64,000 nt of DNA, from positions 62,001 to 126,000 of the forward strand of contig NZ_CAJUHF010000003.1 in NCBI RefSeq assembly GCF_910585845.1, read 5' to 3'. The number at the start of each line of letters is the position of its first letter. Positions within the stretch are counted from its first letter, which is position 1. Shown here in pieces: positions 1-9,809 of the stretch. The notes under the pieces were generated by a model. It searched no databases, was not told the DNA's origin, and saw nothing but the letters and a program-made list of their open reading frames with translations. Source of the DNA: an uncultured Bacteroides sp. Its GTDB lineage: Bacteria > Bacteroidota > Bacteroidia > Bacteroidales > Bacteroidaceae. The translations under genes and the position numbers were made by a program.

Positions 1-978
1 GCCAAGCTTTTGCCCGATCTCTTCTACAATTTCAATGCAGAGTAAGTCCTCTTTGTTGACGGCGGTTATAATTTCATCTAAAGTGAGCGTATTGTCTGTT
101 TTTGCCCGATTGGAAAGAATGGAGTTTTCTCCCATTCTGATACGTTCCAATAATGTACGGTGTAGTGCGGAACCTGATGCTTCTGTTTCCAAACAACCTT
201 TTTTGCCACAATGGCAAATGATCTCATTGTCGAACGCATTCACATGTCCGAACTCTCCAGAGAAACCTGATTTTCCTGTATAGATTTTCCCGTCTATAAT
301 AATTCCGATTCCTAATCCCCAACTGACATTTATGAAAATAATATCTTTTTCACCTTTTACGCATCCTTGCATGTATTCTCCATATGTCATTGCACGGGTA
401 TCATTATCAATAGTAACAGGGTAACCGAGCCTTTCACTTAAAACATCTGCAAGTGGTCGCTCTTCAAAATTGAATTGGCTGAAACAGTATCCTGATTCAG
501 GGTTCACCCGACCAGATACATTGACGTTGATGTTCAGGATTTTTTCTGTGTCTATTGTGAGTTCCTTAATGAAGTTTATGATAAGGTTACAAAGTTCATC
601 CAATCCTTTCAAGGAATTCTCGAAGTTATATGGAATATTCATTTTTAATTCTACCATGTCCCCTTTGAAGTTGATTAATCCGATGTTGACGGCGAATTTC
701 TTTATATCTACTCCAATAAAGTAGCCGGATTGAGGATTTAATCCATATAAATGCGGATGGCGTCCTCCGCTTGTTTCCAATTTCCCATAATCATTGATAT
801 ATCCTTCATCGAACATTTCGCTGATTAGTTTTGTGACTGTGGGGATACTCAGATCCAACTCTTTGGAAAGATCTGGAATTGTAGAACTACCATTATATAT
901 ATAATGGGTAATGATCCTTTTCTTTATAAGGGCATTTTTAGAGCCCATTTCTATTTCTTTTAGGAATTGCTGGTACAT
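1..978 (-). CDS. ROK-family transcriptional repressor (incomplete, C-terminus outside window)
   Basis: Reading leftward from the ATG at 976-978 gives an open frame of 326 codons that runs off the window edge. An N-terminal winged-helix region (about residues 15-65, with LSKELDLSIPTVTKLISEM as helix-turn-helix) is followed by a ROK sugar-kinase-like fold. The ROK zinc signature is visible as GHVNAF...CHCGKKGCLE, and ATP/sugar-site elements appear as DNDTRAMTYGE and GLGIGIIIDG. Regulators of this NagC/XylR type bind a sugar or sugar phosphate and release DNA. The gene is divergent from the glycan-utilisation operon starting at 1347, so it is the likely local repressor. No hybrid two-component system or ECF sigma/anti-sigma pair, the usual PUL regulators, is present in the window. 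Confidence 0.92.
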   Translation of the reverse strand, partial: MYQQFLKEIEMGSKNALIKKRIITHYIYNGSSTIPDLSKELDLSIPTVTKLISEMFDEGYINDYGKLETSGGRHPHLYGLNPQSGYFIGVDIKKFAVNIGLINFKGDMVELKMNIPYNFENSLKGLDELCNLIINFIKELTIDTEKILNINVNVSGRVNPESGYCFSQFNFEERPLADVLSERLGYPVTIDNDTRAMTYGEYMQGCVKGEKDIIFINVSWGLGIGIIIDGKIYTGKSGFSGEFGHVNAFDNEIICHCGKKGCLETEASGSALHRTLLERIRMGENSILSNRAKTDNTLTLDEIITAVNKEDLLCIEIVEEIGQKLG

Positions 979-1346
979 AATTGTCGTTTGTTTTATTATT
1001 CGCCTCAAAGATAATTAATAAATTTATTAATTCCAATCCTTATAAAAAAGATACGGCTGGATTTCTGAAAAGTGCGTTGGTTATCTTGTTCTCTCTTTCT
1101 CTTCTCTATTATATAAATTTCCCTCTTCTTCTTTCTTTATTTTCCTCTCTATTAATAATATCTGCTATATTTAATAAAAATGAGTGGTATGTATAAAATA
1201 TAATAATAAAATAATTTATTATCTATTGTTTATTTAATAAATATATCTATCTTTGCATCGTGATATAAACAATGAAAGTTTTATAATCATAAAGATTAAA
1301 CTTAAAATTCAATAGGTTAACATATATAATATAGAGGAGAAATACT
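979..1346. promoter_or_regulatory. Divergent control region of the ROK gene and the PUL, with candidate operators
   Basis: This AT-rich 368-bp spacer holds no credible gene. A minus-strand -7 element TATCTTTG lies at 1013-1006 in front of the ROK gene. A perfect 20-bp palindrome, AATTAATAAATTTATTAATT, spans 1013-1032 and sits just upstream of that element. On the plus strand TATCTTTG (1248-1255) has TTG at 1226-1228 with a 19-nt spacer. The same half-sites recur there as an inverted repeat TAATAAA-n4-TTTATTA (1204-1221) and as TTTATT-n-AATAAA (1229-1241), which overlaps the promoter spacer. I infer ROK operators at both promoters. The low base complexity makes chance resemblance possible. Confidence 0.6.
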
Positions 1347-2447
1347 ATGAAAACAAGCAATCGCAGAGAATTTCTGAAAAAAGCCGCTTTGGCAGGAGCT
1401 TCCGCTTTGGTAGCTTCTGGATTGCTGGCAGATGAAGTACCTGGGACAGTTTCATCTTCTTCAATACCTCAAAGTGATGTTTGTGTCGACAGGTTTATTT
1501 TGCCCAAGGCCAATGGATTGAAGATTACCGGAACTTTCTTAGATGAAATATCCCATGATATCCCTCATCAGAATTGGGGGGAAAAGGAATGGGATCAGGA
1601 TTTTCGTTATATGAAGAGTATTGGAATTGATACGGTTATCATGATTCGTTCCGGCTATCGTAAGTTTATCACTTATCCTTCCAAATATTTGTTGAAGAAA
1701 GGATGTTATATGCCGTCTTTTGACTTATTGGATATATACCTTCGTTTAGCGGATAAATACCAAATGAAATTTTATTTTGGTTTATATGATTCCGGAAAAT
1801 ATTGGGATACGGGAGATCTTTCCCATGAAATTGAAGATAATAAATATGTCATAGATGAAGTGTGGGACAGGTATGGCAAGAGATACAAAAGTTTTGGCGG
1901 TTGGTATATAAGTGGTGAGATTAGTCGTAAAACGAAAGGGGCCATTGATGCTTTTCGTGCGATGGGAAAACAGTGTAAGGATATATCAGGTGGATTGCCA
2001 ACTTTTATATCGCCCTGGATTGACGGGAAGAAAGCTGTAATGGGAACAGGTAAGTTGACCAGGGAGGATGCAGTATCGGTTCAGGAACACGAAAGGGAGT
2101 GGAATGAAATCTTTGATGGGATTCATGAAGTCGTTGACGCTTGTGCCTTTCAGGACGGACATATTGATTATGATGAGTTGGATGCCTTTTTTACGGTAAA
2201 TAAGAAACTGGCAGATAAATATGGAATGAAGTGTTGGACAAATGCGGAGACTTTTGATCGTGACATGCCCATAAACTTTCTACCAATAAAGTTTGATAAA
2301 CTTCGGATGAAATTGGAAGCGGCTAAACGGGCAGGATATGATAAAGCTATAACTTTTGAGTTCTCTCACTTTATGAGTCCGCAATCTGCTTATTTACAGG
2401 CAGGACATTTATATGATAGATATAAAGAATACTTTAATATAAAATAG
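1347..2447 (+). CDS. DUF4434-domain protein, exported, probable TIM-barrel glycan-active enzyme
   Basis: 366 aa. The N-terminus (NRREFLKKAALAGASALVASG) has a twin-arginine-like motif before a hydrophobic stretch, so export is expected. From about residue 58 the sequence matches the DUF4434 pattern (KITGTFLDE..., then a WYISGE-type segment). DUF4434 proteins resemble glycoside-hydrolase TIM barrels; no activity can be assigned from sequence alone. An AGGAG ribosome-binding site precedes the ATG, and this is the first gene after the promoter at 1248-1255. It is one of several DUF4434-like proteins in this locus (see 16781, 22601 and the related 12939 and 20819). Confidence 0.8.
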   Translation: MKTSNRREFLKKAALAGASALVASGLLADEVPGTVSSSSIPQSDVCVDRFILPKANGLKITGTFLDEISHDIPHQNWGEKEWDQDFRYMKSIGIDTVIMIRSGYRKFITYPSKYLLKKGCYMPSFDLLDIYLRLADKYQMKFYFGLYDSGKYWDTGDLSHEIEDNKYVIDEVWDRYGKRYKSFGGWYISGEISRKTKGAIDAFRAMGKQCKDISGGLPTFISPWIDGKKAVMGTGKLTREDAVSVQEHEREWNEIFDGIHEVVDACAFQDGHIDYDELDAFFTVNKKLADKYGMKCWTNAETFDRDMPINFLPIKFDKLRMKLEAAKRAGYDKAITFEFSHFMSPQSAYLQAGHLYDRYKEYFNIK

Positions 2448-2449
2448 AA

Positions 2450-3856
2450 ATGAAGTCGACAATTAATTTAGGTTATTTGGTTTTCCTTTCAGTAGTAGCA
2501 GCTTTAGGCGGTTTTCTATTTGGATATGATACAGCTGTTATTTCTGGTACTATTGCTCAAGTTACCAAACAATTTCAGTTGGATGCCTTGCAACAAGGAT
2601 GGTATGTGGGATGTGCATTGATCGGTTCCATCATCGGGGTACTTTTTGCTGGTATTTTGAGTGATAGGTTCGGACGGAAATTTACTATGATTCTCTCGGC
2701 AATCCTATTTTCGACTTCTGCAATAGGCTGTGCTGTCTGTGTGGATTTTAATAAATTGGTGGTTTACCGAATAATAGGTGGTATTGGAATAGGAGTTGTT
2801 TCTATTATTTCTCCGCTTTATATTTCGGAAGTTGCTGTCGCTCAATTTCGCGGACGCTTGGTTTCCTTATATCAGTTGGCTGTTACAATTGGATTTCTGG
2901 GGGCTTATCTTGTGAATTATCAGCTTTTGGAATATTCCACGAGTAATTTAGATGTTACTGCCGGGTGGTGGAACTTGATATTTGTAGAAGAAGTTTGGAG
3001 AGGAATGTTAGGTATGGAGACACTTCCTGCCTTATTATTCTTTATCATCATCTTCTTCATACCAGAAAGCCCACGTTGGTTAATATTGAAAGGAAGAGAA
3101 GAAAAAGCTACTAATATTCTTCAGAGAATTTATGTATCTTCTAAGGAAGCTATGTTTCAATTAGCGGAAACTAAGTCTGTTATATCTTCCGAAGTAAAAT
3201 CGGAATGGAGGTTTTTATTACGACCCGGTATAATGAAAGCTGTTATAATAGGTGTATGCATAGCCTTGCTCGGACAGTTTATGGGCGTCAATGCTGTGTT
3301 GTATTATGGACCATCCATTTTTGAAAACGCCGGTTTGTCAGGAGGGGATTCTCTGTATTATCAGGTTCTGGTAGGCTTAGTGAATACTCTGACTACTATA
3401 TTGGCTCTTATTATTATAGATAAGGTAGGACGTAAAAAATTAGTCTATTATGGTGTATCTGGTATGGTAATTTCTTTAATACTGATTGCGGCTTATTTTA
3501 TGTATGGCGAATCTTGGAGAATTTCTAGTATTTTTCTTCTGATCTTTTTCCTCTTCTATGTATTTTGCTGTGCTGTGTCTATATGTGCTGTAGTGTTTGT
3601 ACTTCTTTCCGAAATGTACCCGACCCAGATACGTGGACTTGCTATGTCCATTGCTGGTTTTGCTTTGTGGATAGGTACATACCTGATTGGGCAGTTAACC
3701 CCCTGGATGCTCCAGAATTTTACCCCCGCTGGAACATTCCTGCTGTTTGCAATCATGTGTGTACCTTATATGTTGATCGTCTGGAAACTTGTTCCTGAAA
3801 CTACTGGTAAGTCTTTGGAAGAAATTGAACGTTACTGGATGGATACAAAAAATTGA
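2450..3856 (+). CDS. Sugar porter-type MFS transporter (sugar:H+ symporter)
   Basis: 468 aa, about 12 membrane segments. Sugar porter family signatures are present: GGFLFGYDTAVISG in TM1, DRFGRK between TM2 and TM3, PESPRWL after TM6, DKVGRKK in the second half and the C-terminal PETTGKSLEEIE. This is the family of XylE and GalP, so it should import a monosaccharide or small glycoside across the inner membrane. The start lies two bases after the stop of the preceding gene, so the two are co-transcribed and probably translationally linked. Together with the cytoplasmic AGE epimerase it suggests that a free sugar, rather than a phosphorylated one, is imported. Confidence 0.93.
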   Translation: MKSTINLGYLVFLSVVAALGGFLFGYDTAVISGTIAQVTKQFQLDALQQGWYVGCALIGSIIGVLFAGILSDRFGRKFTMILSAILFSTSAIGCAVCVDFNKLVVYRIIGGIGIGVVSIISPLYISEVAVAQFRGRLVSLYQLAVTIGFLGAYLVNYQLLEYSTSNLDVTAGWWNLIFVEEVWRGMLGMETLPALLFFIIIFFIPESPRWLILKGREEKATNILQRIYVSSKEAMFQLAETKSVISSEVKSEWRFLLRPGIMKAVIIGVCIALLGQFMGVNAVLYYGPSIFENAGLSGGDSLYYQVLVGLVNTLTTILALIIIDKVGRKKLVYYGVSGMVISLILIAAYFMYGESWRISSIFLLIFFLFYVFCCAVSICAVVFVLLSEMYPTQIRGLAMSIAGFALWIGTYLIGQLTPWMLQNFTPAGTFLLFAIMCVPYMLIVWKLVPETTGKSLEEIERYWMDTKN

Positions 3857-3874
3857 CCTTAAATAATATATATA

Positions 3875-5395
3875 ATGAAGATTGGAAACTTTTTATTGAA
3901 CAGTTGTTTTATAGCTACTTTATGCTCATGTAGCATTTCTCAAAAAGAAAATTTGAATTTAACTCTATCAAAAGATGTATTATTCGATAAAGTGAAGGGT
4001 GCTTGGGCTGGTCAGACTATCGGTTGTACGTATGGTGGTCCGACAGAGTTTCAGTATTTGTCTACTATGGTTCCTGATTCTATAGTGATTCCTTGGGGAG
4101 CGGGTGAGATCAAAAAGTGGTATAACGGTGGTGGTGGTCTTTATGATGACATTTATGTAGACTTGACTTTTGTGGAGACCTTTGAAAGATGTGGGCTGAA
4201 TGCTCCTGCTGATTCTTTTGCTGCTGCATTCCTTGCTAAAGAATATCCTTTGTGCCATGCCAACCAGATGGCTCGTTATAATCTTTTGCAAGGTTTGACT
4301 CCTCCCTCCAGTGGTTATTGGAAAAATAACCCTCATGCCAATTGTTTGGATTTCCAGATTGAAGCGGATTTTGCAGGTATCATGTCTCCGGGTATGGTGA
4401 ATAGTGCTACTGAGATTTGCGATCGTGTAGGACATATTATGGCTTATGGCGATGGATGGTATGGCGGCGTGTATGTAGCCGCAATGTATTCTTTGGCTTA
4501 TGTGAGCGATGATATCGAGTACATTGTGGTAGAGGCGTTGAAATCAGTTCCTCAGGGAAGCCGCTTTCATGAATGTATGTCTGATGTTATAAATTGGCAT
4601 AAACAATATCCAGAGGATTGGAAAAAATGCTGGGAAGAAATAGAGAAGAAATGGGGGAGCAATGACATAGCCTGTCCTGATGGAGTCGAAATGCCTTTCA
4701 ATATTGAAACTTATGTAAACGGTGCATACATAATTTTGGGATTGCTCTATGGACAGGGAGATTTCGAGAAGACCATTGATATTTCTACGCGTGCGGGACA
4801 AGATTCAGATTGTAATCCGGCTTCTTCCGGTGGTATTTTGGGAACCATGATCGGTTATGGTCGTATCCCTGAGAAATATAAGAATGAATTGACTATAGTT
4901 GAAGACATCCCTTTCAATAATACGGTAAGTTTTAATAAAGGATGTGAACTGAGCTTTGGACATGCTTTACAAATGATAGAAAGAGGTGGCGGAAAGATTG
5001 GAGATAATGAATTGACAATCAACTTTCAACAGCCGGAACCTGCACAGTTAGAAATTAGTTTTGAGGGCTTGAAACTTGATAAAAAAGTGGTAGTGGATAA
5101 TTGGATCGCTCATTTCCCGTCAATAGAATTTGAAGGAATAGGAGCTGTGATAAAAGGTGAACTTAAAGGTGAAAATGTTCCTGAAGATTATGTTGCCGAA
5201 TTGGATGTCTATTTTAATGATAATTTGATAGAGGTGTGTAAGTTACCGTTAAAGTATAATCATCGTAAACATGAATTGTTCTTTAATTATGTTCAGCCTT
5301 ACGGTAAATATACAGTGACTTGTAAATGGGTAAATCCCGCTAAGGGTGCTGATATTTGGGTAAGAGATGTTATCACTTATACGACAGATAAATAA
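3875..5395 (+). CDS. ADP-ribosylglycohydrolase-fold lipoprotein (copy 1)
   Basis: 506 aa. A short signal peptide ends in a lipobox-like LCSC, so surface or periplasmic lipoprotein anchoring is likely. Residues about 35-350 are the ADP-ribosylglycohydrolase fold: KGAWAGQTIGCTYGG, a YDDIYVDLT segment where family members carry the metal-binding YTDDT, and RAGQDSDCNPASSGG, the usual GxDxD site. About 140 C-terminal residues form a separate, probably beta-sandwich, domain. In Bacteroidetes such proteins in carbohydrate loci are probably glycan-cleaving rather than ADP-ribose-cleaving, but the substrate is unknown. A close paralogue is encoded at 19305-20822. Confidence 0.85.
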   Translation: MKIGNFLLNSCFIATLCSCSISQKENLNLTLSKDVLFDKVKGAWAGQTIGCTYGGPTEFQYLSTMVPDSIVIPWGAGEIKKWYNGGGGLYDDIYVDLTFVETFERCGLNAPADSFAAAFLAKEYPLCHANQMARYNLLQGLTPPSSGYWKNNPHANCLDFQIEADFAGIMSPGMVNSATEICDRVGHIMAYGDGWYGGVYVAAMYSLAYVSDDIEYIVVEALKSVPQGSRFHECMSDVINWHKQYPEDWKKCWEEIEKKWGSNDIACPDGVEMPFNIETYVNGAYIILGLLYGQGDFEKTIDISTRAGQDSDCNPASSGGILGTMIGYGRIPEKYKNELTIVEDIPFNNTVSFNKGCELSFGHALQMIERGGGKIGDNELTINFQQPEPAQLEISFEGLKLDKKVVVDNWIAHFPSIEFEGIGAVIKGELKGENVPEDYVAELDVYFNDNLIEVCKLPLKYNHRKHELFFNYVQPYGKYTVTCKWVNPAKGADIWVRDVITYTTDK

Positions 5396-5469
5396 TAAGA
5401 AATATAGGGAGACTGGTTTTGATGCATACTGATAAAAAACGTTTCCAGTTCCTATCTAAAAAGAGAAAA

Positions 5470-6669
5470 ATGATGGATTTTAAAGAGTTAGCGAGTCAGT
5501 ACAAGGATGAACTTTTGAATAACGTTCTTCCTTTCTGGTTGGAGCATTCCCAAGATTATGAATACGGTGGGTATTTTACTTGTCTGGATAGAGAAGGGAA
5601 TGTCTTTGACACAGACAAATTTGTTTGGTTACAAGGCCGGGAAGTATGGTTGTTTTCAATGCTTTATAACAAGGTGGAGAAACGCCAAGAATGGCTCGAC
5701 TGTGCAATTCAGGGAGGTGAGTTCCTGAAGAAGTATGGTCATGATGGGAATTACAATTGGTATTTTTCCTTGGATCGTACCGGACGTCCGTTGGTGGATC
5801 CTTATAATATTTTCTCATACACCTTTGCCACAATGGCATTCGGACAACTGAGTTTGGCTACCGGAAACCAGGAATATGCGGATATAGCTAAAAAGACCTT
5901 TGATATTGTTTTATCGAAAGTTGACAATCCGAAAGGGAACTGGAACAAACTTCATCCGGGTACACGTAATTTAAAGAATTTCGCCTTACCAATGATCCTA
6001 TGTAATTTGGCTATGGAGATAGAGCATTTGTTGGATGAGGGATATTTGGAAAAGACGATGGAAGTATGTATTCACGAAGTTATGGAGGTTTTCTATCGTC
6101 CTGAATTAGGAGGTATTATTGTAGAGAATGTTCTGGCAAATGGAGAACTTTCTGATTCATTTGAAGGACGGCAAGTAACTCCGGGGCATGATATTGAAGC
6201 CATGTGGTTTATTATGGATCTAGGAAAACGTTTGAACCGTCCAAATTTGATTGAAAGGGCAAAAGAGGTCACATTAAAAATGATAGATTATGGTTGGGAT
6301 GAGGAATTTGGAGGTCTCTACTATTTTATGGACCGTAAAGGTTATCCTCCTCAGCAACTGGAGTGGGATCAGAAATTATGGTGGGTTCATATAGAGACTT
6401 TGATTTCATTGCTCAAAGGTTATCAATTGACTGGAGACAAGCAATGTCTTGACTGGTTTGAAAAGGTACATGAATATACCTGGAATCATTTCAAAGATAA
6501 GGAATATCCTGAATGGTATGGTTATTTGAATAGGAGAGGTGAGGTACTATTACCTCTGAAAGGTGGAAAGTGGAAAGGTTGTTTCCATGTTCCGAGAGGG
6601 CTTTATCAATGCTGGAAGATATTAGAAGATCTGACTTTAGTAGCATGCAATGAAAATAATAATCCCTAA
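5470..6669 (+). CDS. AGE-family (N-acylglucosamine 2-epimerase) sugar epimerase/isomerase
   Basis: 399 aa from the ATG at 5470. An in-frame ATG at 5422, preceded by GGGAG, would add 16 basic, atypical residues. I prefer 5470 because the family normally begins a few residues before the first helix (here FKELASQYKDELLNN). The protein has no signal peptide and should be cytoplasmic. AGE-fold (alpha/alpha)6 motifs are visible: the GGYFTCLDREG start, FALPM, the histidine in TPGHDIEAMW and the histidine in CFHVPRGL. Family members epimerise or isomerise hexoses, N-acyl hexosamines or cellobiose-type disaccharides. Here it probably acts on the sugar brought in by the MFS transporter. Confidence 0.9.
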   Translation: MMDFKELASQYKDELLNNVLPFWLEHSQDYEYGGYFTCLDREGNVFDTDKFVWLQGREVWLFSMLYNKVEKRQEWLDCAIQGGEFLKKYGHDGNYNWYFSLDRTGRPLVDPYNIFSYTFATMAFGQLSLATGNQEYADIAKKTFDIVLSKVDNPKGNWNKLHPGTRNLKNFALPMILCNLAMEIEHLLDEGYLEKTMEVCIHEVMEVFYRPELGGIIVENVLANGELSDSFEGRQVTPGHDIEAMWFIMDLGKRLNRPNLIERAKEVTLKMIDYGWDEEFGGLYYFMDRKGYPPQQLEWDQKLWWVHIETLISLLKGYQLTGDKQCLDWFEKVHEYTWNHFKDKEYPEWYGYLNRRGEVLLPLKGGKWKGCFHVPRGLYQCWKILEDLTLVACNENNNP

Positions 6670-6686
6670 TTTAAAACTATAATAAT

Positions 6687-9600
6687 ATGAAAAACAAGTG
6701 TTTTTATTTACTATTTCTATTATTCTCCTTCTTGAGTATTAGTGTATATGCTCAAGTGAAAGTAGAGGGTAATGTTTTTGATGAAAATGGAAGTCCATTG
6801 ATTGGAGTATCAGTTTTTACAGAAGGTCAAAAGACTGGTACTGTGACAAATGTGGATGGACACTTTACTATTATGGTTCCTAACACAAATTCATCTCTTA
6901 CTTTTTCTTATGTGGGTTATATGACTCAGAAAATACAATTGAGAGGGAAAAAAATTCTGAAGATTGTAATGAAGGAAGATGCAGAATTATTGGACGAAGT
7001 TGTAGTAGTAGGTTATGGTACACAAAAGAAAATTAATGTGACTGGTGCTATTGCGCAAGTGGATAATAAAGAGTTGAAGATGGCTCCGAGTGGTAACCTT
7101 TCTTCTACATTGGCAGGTCGTTTACCAGGTTTGATATCTAAACAGAGTAGCGGACAACCGGGTGCTGATGGAGCAAGTCTTTATATTCGTGGTAATGGTG
7201 CGGGAGATGGTAGCCCATTGATTGTTATAGATGGTGTCATTACTGATTATTTCCCTTCATTTTCACCAGATGAAGTAGAATCTATTACTATTTTGAAAGA
7301 TGCGACTGCTGCTGCCGTTTATGGTGTACGTGCTGCAGCGGGTGTGATTTTGATCACGACGAAGCGTGGTACAGTGCAGAAACCTACCGTAACATTTAAT
7401 TCATCTGTTACGTTAAGTCAGAATACGGATTTCCCGAAGTTTCTGAACGGACCGGATTATGCATACTGGTATAACAAGGCTCAACTTCTGGATGGTGTGG
7501 CTGAAGAAAGCTTGAGATTTTCACCTGAGGAAATAGACCGTATTACTAATCCGGGTGAGAATGAGCATATCTATGGAAATACTGACTGGTTCGATCTGTT
7601 ATTCCGTAATGCAGCTCCTACTTATACGAATAACGTTTCGGTTTCCGGTGGTACGGAGAAAGTCAAGTTTTTTGCCTCAGTCGGCGCTTATAATCAGGAA
7701 GGTATCATAAAACGTACCTCTTATGATAAGTATAACTTCCGCTCCAATATGGATGCTAAGATTACTGATAACTTTGATTTGTCTCTTGACCTGTCCGGTT
7801 ACGTTTCCGAACAGGATGAACCGGGTGCTTCTGCAGGTATAGGCTCATATGCCTCTATTTTCCAGCAGGCGCTGTTATCATATCCTTATCTGAAACCTTA
7901 TACGGCTGATGGCATGCCCATAGCCAGTATAAATACAGCCGGTAACGGAAATAACAATCCTATTGCGGCCAGAGACTTGTCGGGTAATAATAATGTCAAG
8001 AAGACGTATTTCCAGGGAAATGTTGCTATGAGGTATCAGTTGCCTTTTGTGAAAGGATTATCTGTTAAACTGAACGCTTCTTATGTGAAGAACTATACTA
8101 TGCAGAAGAAGTACTTCCTGACTTATGATGTGTATGGCTGGAACCAGACTACCCGGCAGGGCAATGTGGAAACCGGTCGTATCGCTAATAAGGTTGCTTT
8201 GAATCAATGGTTTACTGAAAGTGAAGGTTATACTGTTCAGCCCGCTCTTGAGTATTCTAATAAATTCGGTAAGCATGCTGTTTCGGGATTGTTCTTGTAC
8301 GAATTTTCCAGAACGGATCAGTCCAGTATGTCTGCCGGTAGAACCGATTTTCCGATTACCGATATTATGGACTTGAATTACGGTCTTGAAGTAAATAAGG
8401 ATTTGGTAAAAGGCGGACACAGCCAGGCTAAACGTGCCGGTTATGTAATCCGTTTGAACTATTCTTATGATGACAAGTATTTGTTGGAATTCACCAGTAG
8501 AATTGATGCTTCTACGGCTCTTCCCCAAAAGTACAGATGGGGTGTTTTCCCGGGTGTTTCCGTAGGATGGAGAATTTCTCAGGAAGACTTCTTTAAAGAA
8601 GCCGTTCCGTTCATGGAAAATCTGAAGCTTCGTGCATCTGTAGGTCGTTTGGGTAGTGACCGTGCCATCAGCAATACGATGACTTATTTCTCTACTGCAA
8701 GTTTGTCTGCCGACCCGACCGTATTATTCGGTACCAGTCCTCAGAAGTACCTGGGATTGAGTAGCCCGGTAAATCCTCTTTTGAAGTGGCAGTTGACTGA
8801 TACTTATAACATTGGTATCGAATCCAGTATGTGGAATGGATTGTTAGGTGTTGAGTTAGATGTATTCTACATGAAAACAACCCGTTCCTTGGAGTCACAG
8901 TCAGCAAATTTCCCGCCTTCTTTGGGAAACTATTATCCGACATACATCAATTATGGTTCTCATGACAACCGTGGTTTTGAACTCGTCCTATCTCATAATA
9001 ATAAGATAAAAGATTTCTCTTATCGCGTAAGAGGCAATGTTTCCTGGGCTCGCAACAAGGTGCTGAAAATGACTGAAGATGCAAATGTTCCTGATTATAA
9101 GCGTGCCACAGGTCGTCCGATGGGGCAATATTGGGGCTTTGTTGCAGACGGTTTATTCCAGACGGAAGAAGAAATAGCCCACAGCGCTGTCTTTGGTCCG
9201 ACGTTGCCCGGTGACATCAAACTGAAAGATATCAATGGTGATGGTAAGATTACCTGGGATCAGGACATGGTTCCTATTGGTCGCAGCAATACACCTGAGA
9301 TGATGTTTGGTTTAAATCTGGGAGCAGAATGGAAAGGCTTTGACTTCAATATGCTGTTGCAGGGTGCTGCTTTGTTTGATGTAAACCTGTGCGGTTTGTA
9401 TAGCAGCGGAATTCGTGATGATACATTCTATACGCGCCCCTTCTATGCAGACGGAAATACTCCTTATTATTTGGTCGAAGGTGCTTGGCATCCTGACAAT
9501 ACAGATGCTAAATATCCCCGTTTAGGTATCAATTCGAGGTCGAATGGTGGAAAATTCTCTTCTTGGTGGGTAGTGGACGGTTCCTATGTACGTCTGAAAT

Positions 9601-9797
9601 CTATCCAATTGGGATATACCATACCTCAGAAATGGAGTGAAAAAGCAGGTTTCAGAAAAATTCGTGCTTATGTGGCCGGTGGTAATCTGTTCACTTTATC
9701 TCATTTGGAGCATATGGACCCTGAAATGCCAAGTGTAAACCAGGGATACTATCCCCAACAGCGTACGTATGAATTTGGATTAAATGTAACTTTCTAA
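6687..9797 (+). CDS. SusC-like TonB-dependent outer-membrane receptor
   Basis: 1036 aa. A signal peptide is followed by a carboxypeptidase-regulatory-like domain (about 24-105, VEGNVFDENGSPLIGVSV), a TonB-box-like stretch (DEVVVVGYGTQKK), the plug (about 115-235, with SPLIVIDGV and SITILKDATAAAVYG) and a long beta-barrel ending in an aromatic-rich strand (YEFGLNVTF). SusC proteins import oligosaccharides with a SusD lid and TonB energy. The gene is directly followed by susD (12 bp), which defines the locus as a polysaccharide-utilisation locus. Confidence 0.97.
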   Translation: MKNKCFYLLFLLFSFLSISVYAQVKVEGNVFDENGSPLIGVSVFTEGQKTGTVTNVDGHFTIMVPNTNSSLTFSYVGYMTQKIQLRGKKILKIVMKEDAELLDEVVVVGYGTQKKINVTGAIAQVDNKELKMAPSGNLSSTLAGRLPGLISKQSSGQPGADGASLYIRGNGAGDGSPLIVIDGVITDYFPSFSPDEVESITILKDATAAAVYGVRAAAGVILITTKRGTVQKPTVTFNSSVTLSQNTDFPKFLNGPDYAYWYNKAQLLDGVAEESLRFSPEEIDRITNPGENEHIYGNTDWFDLLFRNAAPTYTNNVSVSGGTEKVKFFASVGAYNQEGIIKRTSYDKYNFRSNMDAKITDNFDLSLDLSGYVSEQDEPGASAGIGSYASIFQQALLSYPYLKPYTADGMPIASINTAGNGNNNPIAARDLSGNNNVKKTYFQGNVAMRYQLPFVKGLSVKLNASYVKNYTMQKKYFLTYDVYGWNQTTRQGNVETGRIANKVALNQWFTESEGYTVQPALEYSNKFGKHAVSGLFLYEFSRTDQSSMSAGRTDFPITDIMDLNYGLEVNKDLVKGGHSQAKRAGYVIRLNYSYDDKYLLEFTSRIDASTALPQKYRWGVFPGVSVGWRISQEDFFKEAVPFMENLKLRASVGRLGSDRAISNTMTYFSTASLSADPTVLFGTSPQKYLGLSSPVNPLLKWQLTDTYNIGIESSMWNGLLGVELDVFYMKTTRSLESQSANFPPSLGNYYPTYINYGSHDNRGFELVLSHNNKIKDFSYRVRGNVSWARNKVLKMTEDANVPDYKRATGRPMGQYWGFVADGLFQTEEEIAHSAVFGPTLPGDIKLKDINGDGKITWDQDMVPIGRSNTPEMMFGLNLGAEWKGFDFNMLLQGAALFDVNLCGLYSSGIRDDTFYTRPFYADGNTPYYLVEGAWHPDNTDAKYPRLGINSRSNGGKFSSWWVVDGSYVRLKSIQLGYTIPQKWSEKAGFRKIRAYVAGGNLFTLSHLEHMDPEMPSVNQGYYPQQRTYEFGLNVTF

Positions 9798-9809
9798 AAA
9801 ACTAATACA

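Noticed and set aside
981..1196. 71-codon plus-strand frame in the ROK/PUL spacer
   Set aside because: It runs through the ROK promoter and the palindrome; low-complexity composition and no ribosome-binding site.
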